Source of the DNA: Nitrospirota bacterium
GTDB lineage: Bacteria; Nitrospirota; Thermodesulfovibrionia; Thermodesulfovibrionales; UBA6898
Length of the DNA stretch: 36,587 nt
Assembly: GCA_016217695.1 (NCBI GenBank)
Contig: JACRHE010000062.1
Span: 1-36,587 of the forward strand
Reading direction: 5' to 3'
Both the position numbers and the translations under genes were made by a program. A model generated the notes under the pieces. The model was not told the origin of the DNA. It searched no databases and worked only from the letters and a program-made list of their open reading frames with translations. Shown here in pieces: positions 8,241 through 16,377 of the stretch (positions are counted from its first letter, which is position 1; each line of letters starts with the position of its first letter).

Positions 8241-9742
8241 AGGGAACTGACCTCGTAATTTTCCTGGTGCATCTTGTTGTCTGCACGGATGATCACCTTC
8301 ACCCCGAACTGACTTTCTACATCCTCTATCCCGAGCATCTCCTCATCAGAGAGCATCTCTGCAACAACCGGGTGAGCTGTAATGATTATCTTCGGTGTGC
8401 CGTGTTTCGCCATCTTCTTTATCGTCCTCAATATCTCATAGCAAAGGGTCTCCGGGGACTTTACAAATCCCTTGCCTTCGCAGTACGGGCAGGTCGTGCT
8501 GAGGGTCCTTCCAAGGCTTTCCCTCACGCGTTTTCTGGTCATCTGTATGAGCCCGAGCTCCGATATATGAAATATGGTATTTTTTGCCCTGTCTTTTTTC
8601 ATCGCCTCGGTAAAGGCATTGAAAAGCTTGTCCCGGTTCTCAGGCTTGTCCATATCGATGAAGTCAATGATGATGATGCCACCAAGATTCCTCAGCCGGA
8701 TCTGGTAGGCGATCTCCTTTACCGCCTCAAGATTTGTCTTGAGTATGGTATCTTCGAGCCCTTCCTTGCCCACAAACTTGCCTGTGTTGACATCAATGAC
8801 CGTCATCGCCTCGGTGTGGTCTACTACGATATATCCCCCTGACTTCAGCCAGACCTTCCTGCCTATGGCCCTCGATATGTCCAGCTCTATGCCGAAGGCG
8901 TCAAAGATGGGCTCTGTCTCTTCGTACAGCTCGATCTTTCCGAGGAGCTTGGGGAAATAGGTCTTCACAAACTCGATGATCCGGCTGTATTCCTCCGGAG
9001 AATCTATGATGAGCCGTTCAACATCCTGGCTCATGAGATCCCTGACTGACCGGAAGACAAGATCAAGATCACTGTAAAGAAGGCCGCGTGCAGGCACCCT
9101 GTCTTTCTTCTCCTGGATGTTCCTCCAGAGGAGCAGAAGAAACTCCAGATCCTTCCTGATGTCCTCCTCAGTAGATTCTTCGCTGGCGGTTCTTATGATG
9201 AGGCCGTATCCCTCCGGCTTTATCGTGTCGACGATAGCCTTGAGCCTTGCCCGCTCTTCCTCATTCGATATTCTCCTGGAGATACCCACATGCTCGACAT
9301 CCGGCATCAGGACAAGATATCTGCCGGGCATTGTTATATATGAAGTCACCCTGGCGCCCTTGCTGCCGATCGGGTCTTTCGATACCTGTACCAGCAGCTC
9401 CTGGCCTTCCTGGATTATATCCTCTATAGTCATCTCGGAGCGGCACCTTCTTGGTATCAGCTCCAGGGAGGTCTCCTTGTCCTCGTCTTCGAAGAGCGGC
9501 GCATACTCGCCTGTATCAGCCTTGATGTCGGCTACATAGAGGAAGGCTGCCTTTTCCAGCCCGATATCGACAAAAGATGACTGCATGCCGGGAAGTATCT
9601 TTACCACCTTCCCCTTGTATATGTTTCCGACAAGAGAGGCGTCCCTCTTCCGCTCAACATAGAATTCAACTACCTGGCCTCCCTCAAGAAGGCCAACCCT
9701 TGTCTCACCTCTGGTAACGTTGATCAGGATCTCGCTGCCCAT
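8237..9742 (-). CDS. rng: Ribonuclease G/E family endoribonuclease
   Basis: The product is 501 aa from the ATG at 9742, which is preceded by GGAAGAGG. An upstream in-frame start at 9784 would add 14 atypical residues. It begins MGSEILINVTRGETRVGLLEGG, as RNase G/CafA does. An S1 RNA-binding domain covers about residues 35-130. The catalytic metal-binding aspartates lie in VIDVNTGKF (315-323) and IIIDFIDM (357-364), and the zinc-link is CPYCEGKG (418-425). There is no long C-terminal scaffold, so it is RNase G-like rather than full RNase E. It cleaves single-stranded A/U-rich RNA with a 5' monophosphate, for example in rRNA maturation. Its 5' end overlaps the radical SAM gene by 19 bp. Confidence 0.95.
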   Translation of the reverse strand: MGSEILINVTRGETRVGLLEGGQVVEFYVERKRDASLVGNIYKGKVVKILPGMQSSFVDIGLEKAAFLYVADIKADTGEYAPLFEDEDKETSLELIPRRCRSEMTIEDIIQEGQELLVQVSKDPIGSKGARVTSYITMPGRYLVLMPDVEHVGISRRISNEEERARLKAIVDTIKPEGYGLIIRTASEESTEEDIRKDLEFLLLLWRNIQEKKDRVPARGLLYSDLDLVFRSVRDLMSQDVERLIIDSPEEYSRIIEFVKTYFPKLLGKIELYEETEPIFDAFGIELDISRAIGRKVWLKSGGYIVVDHTEAMTVIDVNTGKFVGKEGLEDTILKTNLEAVKEIAYQIRLRNLGGIIIIDFIDMDKPENRDKLFNAFTEAMKKDRAKNTIFHISELGLIQMTRKRVRESLGRTLSTTCPYCEGKGFVKSPETLCYEILRTIKKMAKHGTPKIIITAHPVVAEMLSDEEMLGIEDVESQFGVKVIIRADNKMHQENYEVSSL

Positions 9743-12270
9743 ACCTCTTCCCCCTCCAGCGGCTCGACCCAACTGCCGTCCCATCCGAACATGGCGACCC
9801 TGGTGATATCGATATCCCTGGCCTGCAGGCCAAAGATTGCCTGTGACAGCTCATCAAGCCTGACCTTTGCACCGGCAATATCACGGACAGTGAGTCTGAC
9901 CGTCTCTTCATCAATCCTTTTAATATCTTCAACCATCTCCCTGATATTCATATGTTCCTGCTTCCTTTCAATCATGACTTCCTTCTCATTCAGAAACCCT
10001 TCAAAGGAAAGGCCGCTGCAGTGCTTCATATCATACATATATCTTATTATAAAGCTATCCAGGGATTTTTCCCTGCTGTACATTACGACCATCCTTCGCG
10101 CCAGGAGTCCCGCAGGCATTGTCCTGTTCAGGTCGGTAAGGGCCTGCCCGATCGCAACAGGAGGGATAAGCTCGATATCAAGATATTCACGCAGTCCGGC
10201 GATTCCGACCGACAGTGCAGGGCCAAAGGATATCTTCGGAGCAGGATGAAATCCGCCCGAATACTTCAGAGGAAGGTCTGCCCGTCGAAGGGCGCGCGTC
10301 ATCGCAACCGCCAGCTCGAGATGCGAGAGATACCTTGCCCTGCCGGTCTTGGAAAACTCCATCCTCACACGCATAAAATCATTCCGGCCGATCCCTGCGG
10401 GATGCTGAGGCAAAGGAGCCGGCCGGCCTTCCGGCGCCGCGACCTCAGGTGCTGTTAAATTTTCACTGCTGCTTGTTGTCTTATTTATTTCGTGTGCGGC
10501 AGGCTCACATTTCAGGCCGCAGACATTGCAGGCCTTCCTGCAGTCAGAGGTAAACTTTTCTGATATCGCATTCTGATATTCCCTCCATAGAAAATCCTTT
10601 GTCACCCCTGTGCTGATGAATTCCCAGGGCAGGACCGATCCTGAGCTGTATTCCCTCTCTGCGAAAGCAACGGCATTCACCCCGGAGTCCTCGATCGCCC
10701 TATTCCATTTTTCAAAATCGAAAACCTCTGTCCATGCATCCAGCCTGCAGCCTGCCTGCCAGGCCTTTTCGATCACCACTGAAAGGGTCTCATCTCCGCG
10801 GGCTATCATGGCCTCAAGAAGAGACATCTCTTCGGCATGGCCTTTGTACTTCACTCCCCTTCTGAGAAGCTCTTTTTTCAGATAGCTGTTTTTTCCCTTC
10901 AGGACAGACAGAGTGTTCTGTCCGAACCACTGAAAGGGCGTATGGGGTTTTGGTATAAAAGAGGATACACCGACGCTTATGTTTATGTTTCTGCCTCTCA
11001 GCCGCTTCGAGGTTCTGATCGCCTGAAGCACCATTTCAGGGATGGCCGCTATATCTGCATCAGTCTCGGTCGGCAGGCCTGTCATATAATAGAGCTTGAG
11101 GTTCTGCCACCCCTCTTTAAACAGGATCTCCAGGGCATTGAGGTATGTCTCCTCTGAAAAATCCTTGTTGATCACAGCCCTGAGCCTTTCAGTCCCTGCC
11201 TCAGGCGCGATCGTAAATCCGGTTTTTCTGACTGTCTTTATCTCTCTGAGCATGCCGCTTGTTACAGAGGCCACCCTCAGCGAAGGCAACGACATCGAGA
11301 CCCTTTTTTCGGAAAACCTTCTGTTGAATTCCTGCATGAGCTGCGGAAGACAGGAATAGTCCCCTGAGCTTAGGGAGGTGAAAGAGACATCCTCATATCC
11401 GGTGTTCCTCAGAGACCTTTCAGCGAGTTCAAGCACTTTTTCAGGGGATCTCTCACGTACAGGCCTGTAAGCCATGCCTGCCTGGCAGAACCTGCAGCCC
11501 ATGGAGCAGCCGCGTGCAATCTCGATATTTACCCTGTCATGGATGATACCGGCAAAGGGAACGACCGGCTTGTCAGGATAGGGGGCATCCTCGAGGGAAG
11601 TGACGACCCTCCGCCTGATCAGTCGGTCTTTCCCGAGGCAAGGGACAAAGACCCCCTCCACCGCAGAGAGTGCCTTCAGGAGACCATGCCTGTCGCTGCC
11701 CCCCTCATTTTTCCACTGATGATATATGGCAAGGATCTCCGGGACCGCTTCTTCACCATCGCCGATCAAAAAGGCGTCTATGAAGACCGACATCGGCAGG
11801 GGGTTCAGAGTAGCGGGGCCTCCTGCAATGACAAGCGGACCCTGCCTTCTTTCCATTCGTTCTTCGGACCTCAGGGGGATGCCGCCGAGATCGAGCATAT
11901 TCAGGACTGTTGTATAGGATAGTTCATACTGGAGACTGAAACCCACGATATCAAAGTCCTTAAGCGGAAGACCGGATTCAAGCGAGGAGAGTAAGACCCC
12001 TTCTTTTCTCATGGCATCTTCAAGGTCTGTCCAGGGCGCAAATGCCCTTTCGGCAGAGGCGTAAGGGATGTTGTTGATAATGTGATACAGGATCTTGAGG
12101 CCGAGGTGGGACATGCCCACTTCATACAGGTCCGGAAATGCGAGTGCGACTTTGACAGGCGCCTTCTTATGAATGGAATTCAGCTCGCTGTTTATATATC
12201 TGCTGGGCCTAAGGAAAGACAAAAGGTTCACCACATAAAATACCACCCGAAAAGAGACTTTAGCAAGCAA
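9724..12270 (-). CDS. B12-binding-type radical SAM protein fused to a DUF2344 domain
   Basis: The product is 848 aa. The N-terminal half is a TIGR03960-type radical SAM protein: a B12-binding-like domain at about residues 35-200, then the cluster motif RGCSMGCRFC with C255, C259 and C262. A second cysteine set (CRKACNVCGLKC) lies near residue 585. From about 630 comes a DUF2344/TIGR03936 domain (RVRMEFSKTGRARYLSHLEL, then GFHPAPKISFGPALSVG). The fused form is common just upstream of rng, and the link suggests a role in tRNA or rRNA modification, but the substrate is unknown. The TTG start at 12270 is uncertain; GTG codons at 12234 and 12231 are alternatives and none has a good ribosome-binding site. 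Confidence 0.9.
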   Translation of the reverse strand: MLAKVSFRVVFYVVNLLSFLRPSRYINSELNSIHKKAPVKVALAFPDLYEVGMSHLGLKILYHIINNIPYASAERAFAPWTDLEDAMRKEGVLLSSLESGLPLKDFDIVGFSLQYELSYTTVLNMLDLGGIPLRSEERMERRQGPLVIAGGPATLNPLPMSVFIDAFLIGDGEEAVPEILAIYHQWKNEGGSDRHGLLKALSAVEGVFVPCLGKDRLIRRRVVTSLEDAPYPDKPVVPFAGIIHDRVNIEIARGCSMGCRFCQAGMAYRPVRERSPEKVLELAERSLRNTGYEDVSFTSLSSGDYSCLPQLMQEFNRRFSEKRVSMSLPSLRVASVTSGMLREIKTVRKTGFTIAPEAGTERLRAVINKDFSEETYLNALEILFKEGWQNLKLYYMTGLPTETDADIAAIPEMVLQAIRTSKRLRGRNINISVGVSSFIPKPHTPFQWFGQNTLSVLKGKNSYLKKELLRRGVKYKGHAEEMSLLEAMIARGDETLSVVIEKAWQAGCRLDAWTEVFDFEKWNRAIEDSGVNAVAFAEREYSSGSVLPWEFISTGVTKDFLWREYQNAISEKFTSDCRKACNVCGLKCEPAAHEINKTTSSSENLTAPEVAAPEGRPAPLPQHPAGIGRNDFMRVRMEFSKTGRARYLSHLELAVAMTRALRRADLPLKYSGGFHPAPKISFGPALSVGIAGLREYLDIELIPPVAIGQALTDLNRTMPAGLLARRMVVMYSREKSLDSFIIRYMYDMKHCSGLSFEGFLNEKEVMIERKQEHMNIREMVEDIKRIDEETVRLTVRDIAGAKVRLDELSQAIFGLQARDIDITRVAMFGWDGSWVEPLEGEEVWAARS

Positions 12271-12324
12271 CAGGCCGCTCGATTAAAGAAAAACCGGGGA
12301 CCTGCCGATTAGCAGAGATATAGT

Positions 12325-12336
12325 ACATATATATGT
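12325..12336. promoter_or_regulatory. Perfect 12-bp palindrome between divergent genes
   Basis: ACATATATATGT lies in the 148-bp space between the divergent radical SAM and GGDEF/HD-GYP genes. It is a perfect palindrome in an otherwise mixed-composition spacer, so it could be an operator or part of an AT-rich promoter. No protein can be assigned. Confidence 0.2.
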
Positions 12337-12418
12337 GCAGGAGACCGTCGTTTAAGGTCTTTTCAGGCCGGGGCAAAGGAATCCCTGTCCCGTCTTTATT
12401 CTTTTTATGGGAGAAATA

Positions 12419-14842
12419 ATGACCCTGTCAAAGAAATTTGATGTCTATATGGCTGTTATTACCATCGTATTTGCCATCGCACTCGCAGTTTCCTATAATG
12501 CAGTAACCCTCATCAGCAACAAGATGTCTGCCCTTATCGATATATCTCACGAGTTCGATTACCTGACCCAGTTGAAGCATACGCTCATTGATCTGGAACA
12601 TGCAGTCGAGCATTTCATGCATATACTGCCCGGAAAGGGTTACAGCGAAGACGTCAAAAAAGGCCTTGCCGAACTTGAGCGTGCGCTGCGCTTCTCTGAA
12701 AATGTAAAGCTGGACGATGATGAAAAAGGGGTGATCGGATTTGCCAGGGAGCATTTCAGTGATTTTGCACTCACGGTTAACTGGCTGATAAAGGAGGGTG
12801 AGACGCCAGATGAAAAGAAAACCCGGCTCTACCAGCAGTGGAAAGAGAACTATCTCGATAAAATACGCGATCAGATAGACAGGCACTGGAAGGAAGATCT
12901 CAAAAGAGTAGGGGGCATGTCGATCGCTGCCGGGGCGGAAAAAGACAGATCCCTCCGGATCCTGTCATTGCTTTCCGCAGGCATGTTCCTGATCCTTGCC
13001 GCTGCGAGGCTGTTTGTCTCCAGAACAATAGTAAGACCCTTAAAGACCGTCGAAGGTGTCAGCACGTCTATCGCAAACGGGGATACGGCCAGGAGGATAG
13101 AAATAGCGTCAAGGGACGAGATGGGAAGTCTTTCAACGAGCATAAACAGCATGGCTGCTGCCATAGAGGACAAAATAAAGGCGCTTAATGCTTCTGTTGA
13201 AAAAGAGCAGGCGGTCGTCAGGGAGCAGACGATACTTAACGAACTTATGGGGTTTATCGTATCGGGAATCGATATTGAAAGGGTTCTCGATATCTTTTTA
13301 GGGAGGACAAGGGATCTGCTGAAGGCAGAACACGCCGGAATCTTCATCCTTGAAAACCGCGGGAAGACGCAGGCCCCTGAACTCAAGATCTTCCATAGTA
13401 CCTTCGAAAAAAATACGTCGCCTGAATGCGCTAAATCGATGCTCAACGGCGTATTCAGGACCGCCCTGAAAACCATGGAACCGGTCAGGATAAACGCATT
13501 ACCCGGAGAAGCCCCTCCAACCCACCTTGAGATGAGGAATATGATCGCAGTGCCTCTTTCTTCTGTTGATGAGCACCTCCTGGGATTAATTGTTCTGGTG
13601 AATAAAGAGGGTGGTTTTTCACAGGAAGACGAGGATATCCTTTTCGGCTTTTCATTCCAGGCGTTCCAGGCGATCACCATGCAGCAGGAAATTCTGGATC
13701 ATGCCAGGAAAGACGGTCTCACAGGCCTTTACAATCATCGCATATTCATGGAAGCGCTCAGTGAAGAGCTCGAACGGTCGAAGAGATACTCCCATTGCCT
13801 CGCACTTCTTATGATCGACATAGACCATTTCAAGACCTTTAACGATCTCTACGGCCACCAGTCAGGCGATGTAGTATTGGCGAAGGTAGCCGAACTCGTT
13901 TCCTGTTCTGTAAGAAGCACCGATTTTGGGGCACGTTACGGAGGTGAAGAGTTCAGCGTGATACTGCCTGAGACGACGGGCGCTCAGGCAGTGGTTGTGG
14001 CTGAAAGGATAAGGGACAATATCGGCAGGCATTCCTTTATCCTCAAAAACAACGAGTCCGTGCACGTGACGGTCAGCATAGGATACGCTGCCTATCCTGA
14101 CGACGCTGATATGCCGGATATACTCATTAAGAGGGCTGATCAGGGTCTGTATATGGCCAAGGAAAAAGGGAGAAACAGGGTCTGCAGATATACCCACCCC
14201 CTGTTCAAGACCGAAGAAAAGACGCCTGATCAGGCCGACGATGTACTTAGTGATGTATCCATCACAAGTATAAAGGAACTCGCAAAGGCGATAGATTCCA
14301 AGTCCCAGTATATGAAGGGTCACTCCTTCCAGGTTGCGGAGCTTGCGGTAAGGATAGGCAAACAGCTTGGCCTCAACGATGCGCAGGTAGAAGGACTGAG
14401 GATCGCGAGCCTGCTTCATGACGTCGGCAACCTCTCGATCCCGGACAATATACTGAACAAGACCGGTCCCCTCACCACTGAAGAGAAGAAGATTATCCAG
14501 GGACATCCAGGCCTCTCAGAGGTGCTCCTGAAGCATTATGCGCAATCAGAGTCCATTCTTCCTGCGATCCTTTATCATCACGAGAGATTTGACGGCAGGG
14601 GATATCCCCTCGGACTGAAGGGAAACGAGATCCCGCTGCAGGCCAAGATCCTTGGGGCTGTCGAGGCGTATCTGGCTATGGTATCTGACCGGCCTTACCG
14701 GGAAAAGAAGAACAGGTCCGAGGCGATAGCAGAGATAGAGGCTGAGGCCGGCCAGCAGTTCGACCCCCTGATCGCACGGATGCTCGCAAACGTCCTTAAA
14801 AAAGAGGATAAGAACACTACATCTCCCCTTCCCTTGACTTAA
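12419..14842 (+). CDS. Membrane sensor with HAMP, GAF, GGDEF and HD-GYP domains
   Basis: The product is 807 aa from the ATG at 12419, which has GGGAGA five bases upstream; an ATG at 12407 is less likely. Domains in order: TM at 11-30; a periplasmic sensor of about 150 aa; TM at 181-200; HAMP at 200-255; GAF at 280-420; GGDEF at 430-590; HD-GYP at 612-800. The cyclase site is intact (YGGEEF, 507-512) with an RSTD inhibitory site at 499-502. The phosphodiesterase half keeps HD (667-668) and HHERFDGRGYP (720-730). However, HDxGK is HDVGN, and the usual ADxFDA metal/contact motif reads VEAYLA. It may synthesise c-di-GMP, while its hydrolytic activity is doubtful. Confidence 0.93.
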   Translation: MTLSKKFDVYMAVITIVFAIALAVSYNAVTLISNKMSALIDISHEFDYLTQLKHTLIDLEHAVEHFMHILPGKGYSEDVKKGLAELERALRFSENVKLDDDEKGVIGFAREHFSDFALTVNWLIKEGETPDEKKTRLYQQWKENYLDKIRDQIDRHWKEDLKRVGGMSIAAGAEKDRSLRILSLLSAGMFLILAAARLFVSRTIVRPLKTVEGVSTSIANGDTARRIEIASRDEMGSLSTSINSMAAAIEDKIKALNASVEKEQAVVREQTILNELMGFIVSGIDIERVLDIFLGRTRDLLKAEHAGIFILENRGKTQAPELKIFHSTFEKNTSPECAKSMLNGVFRTALKTMEPVRINALPGEAPPTHLEMRNMIAVPLSSVDEHLLGLIVLVNKEGGFSQEDEDILFGFSFQAFQAITMQQEILDHARKDGLTGLYNHRIFMEALSEELERSKRYSHCLALLMIDIDHFKTFNDLYGHQSGDVVLAKVAELVSCSVRSTDFGARYGGEEFSVILPETTGAQAVVVAERIRDNIGRHSFILKNNESVHVTVSIGYAAYPDDADMPDILIKRADQGLYMAKEKGRNRVCRYTHPLFKTEEKTPDQADDVLSDVSITSIKELAKAIDSKSQYMKGHSFQVAELAVRIGKQLGLNDAQVEGLRIASLLHDVGNLSIPDNILNKTGPLTTEEKKIIQGHPGLSEVLLKHYAQSESILPAILYHHERFDGRGYPLGLKGNEIPLQAKILGAVEAYLAMVSDRPYREKKNRSEAIAEIEAEAGQQFDPLIARMLANVLKKEDKNTTSPLPLT

Positions 14843-14869
14843 AAGAAGATTTAACGCTTTAATAATTCC

Positions 14870-15634
14870 ATGAAACCTTTTCGATATGCACTCGTAATAC
14901 TGTCCCTGTTTCTGCTTTCTTCCTGCTCCGGTAAGTCCCAGATACGCACCCTGGAGGATTTTAATGCGGAGAAGTCTTTTGAGAAGGCAAACAAGCTGAT
15001 AGATGACAAGGATTATGTCGAGGCACGCGCGATACTTCTTGAGATTAAAAACAGGGACCTGACAAAAAAGATCGCCCCGCTGGCCCAGCTCAGGATAGCT
15101 GATTCCTATGTGAAAGAGGATGAGTCGGAGCTGGCGGTCTCTGAATACAGGAAGTTTCTTGAGATGTACCCTGATCACAGGCATGCCTCCTATGCCCAGT
15201 ACCAGATAGCGATGGTCTATTTCAACCAGATCGAAAGCCCTGAAAGGGGATATGGCGGGGCTGCACAGGCCCTGGCCGAGTTTGAGAAGCTAAAGAGGGA
15301 CTTCCCCCGGAACCCCTACAAAGACCTGATCGATACCCGGATAGAGAAATGCAGAAATACGATCGCTGATTACGAATTCCTGGTCGGAGAGTTTTATCTG
15401 AAAAAAGGGTCTTACACCGCTGCTATAGAGCGTTTTGAGACGCTTTTGAAGACATTTCCTGATTACAAAAAAGAGGAATCAGTGCTGCTGAGTCTTGCGA
15501 TCTCTTACAAAAAGGCCGGACAAAAGGAAAAAGCCGAAGAAGTTTTAACCCGCCTGATAGAAAAATATCCGACCGGCCCTTTAACGTCTGAGGCGAAAAA
15601 GGAACTCTCTTCATTAAAGTCAGGCAAGAAATAG
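14870..15634 (+). CDS. bamD: BamD-like outer membrane assembly lipoprotein
   Basis: The product has 254 aa, close to E. coli BamD (245 aa). The signal peptide ends in a lipobox (LLSSC, cysteine 19) with Ser at +2, which suits outer-membrane sorting. The mature protein is a run of TPR-like helical repeats: FEKANKLIDDKDYVEARAIL; AVSEYRKFLEMYPDHRHASYAQYQIAMVYF, which has the BamD hallmark pattern; and ALAEFEKLKRDFPRNPY. BamD is the essential lipoprotein partner of BamA in outer-membrane protein insertion. The C-terminal repeats (YTAAIERFETLLKTFPDY) also fit general TPR lipoproteins. It lies 27 bp after the sensor gene and 17 bp before the siroheme gene. Confidence 0.85.
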   Translation: MKPFRYALVILSLFLLSSCSGKSQIRTLEDFNAEKSFEKANKLIDDKDYVEARAILLEIKNRDLTKKIAPLAQLRIADSYVKEDESELAVSEYRKFLEMYPDHRHASYAQYQIAMVYFNQIESPERGYGGAAQALAEFEKLKRDFPRNPYKDLIDTRIEKCRNTIADYEFLVGEFYLKKGSYTAAIERFETLLKTFPDYKKEESVLLSLAISYKKAGQKEKAEEVLTRLIEKYPTGPLTSEAKKELSSLKSGKK

Positions 15635-15651
15635 ATCAGAGAACTCCCCGC

Positions 15652-16305
15652 ATGTTTCAGTATTATCCTGTCTTTCTAAACCTGGAGCGCAAAAAAGCGG
15701 TTGTGGTCGGCGGGGGAAAGATCGCTGAAAGAAAGACCCTTTCCCTGATGGAATCCGGCGCGGAGATCACTGTCATAAGTCCGTCCCTGACCCCGCGACT
15801 CAAGACAGCAAAAGAGAAAAAGCTCATAAGGCATATCAGCAGGGCCTACCGGAATAATGACCTTAAAAATGCCTCTCTTGTTGTCGCGGCCACAGATTCC
15901 CCTGAGGTAAACAGACAGGTTGCAAAGGATGCGCCTGGCCTGGTGAATGTGGTGGATGTGCCGTCTCAGTGCAATTTCATAGCGCCTTCAGTTGTCAAAA
16001 GAGGAGACCTTATCATCGCTATATCTTCCAGCGGGGTGAGTCCTGCTCTTTCAAAGACCCTCCGAAAGGAGCTCGAAAAACTTTACGGCCCGGAATTTTC
16101 CGAATATCTGAGGTTCATAAAAAAGGTCCGGACAAAGGCCCTGTCGGAGATCAGGGAAAAGACCGGGCGTGAACGGTTTCTCAAATGGATAGGTTCAGAC
16201 AAAATGCTTAAGATGTTGCGGGACAAAGGGGTAGCAGCGGTAAAGGATGAGGTTTCAGGAGGACTTAAAGAGATCGTAGGAATAGAGTTGGGAAAGAAAA
16301 AATAA
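15652..16305 (+). CDS. Precorrin-2 dehydrogenase (siroheme/heme d1-type, Met8/CysG N-domain)
   Basis: The product has 217 aa, the size of stand-alone CysG N-terminal domains. It begins with MFQYYPVFLNLERKKAVVVGGG, which carries the NAD-binding glycine-rich loop, followed by KIAERK. DVPSQCNFIAPSVVKRGDLIIAISSSGVSPALSKTLR, spanning about residues 107-145, is the signature of the family, and the aspartate in VVDVPS is the catalytic residue position. It oxidises precorrin-2 to sirohydrochlorin and may insert iron, giving siroheme or feeding alternative heme synthesis. It follows bamD by 17 bp. No other tetrapyrrole gene is in the window. Confidence 0.9.
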   Translation: MFQYYPVFLNLERKKAVVVGGGKIAERKTLSLMESGAEITVISPSLTPRLKTAKEKKLIRHISRAYRNNDLKNASLVVAATDSPEVNRQVAKDAPGLVNVVDVPSQCNFIAPSVVKRGDLIIAISSSGVSPALSKTLRKELEKLYGPEFSEYLRFIKKVRTKALSEIREKTGRERFLKWIGSDKMLKMLRDKGVAAVKDEVSGGLKEIVGIELGKKK

Positions 16306-16377
16306 CGCAAAGGGATAATGTATCACTTCATCGCCGTCCACGGCAAGGCCTCTGCATGCTGTATAATGTATTTCGCT

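Noticed and set aside
12871-13680. A 269-codon minus-strand open frame
   Set aside because: It is the antisense shadow of the HAMP/GAF part of the sensor gene, with Ser/Leu-rich low-complexity translation.
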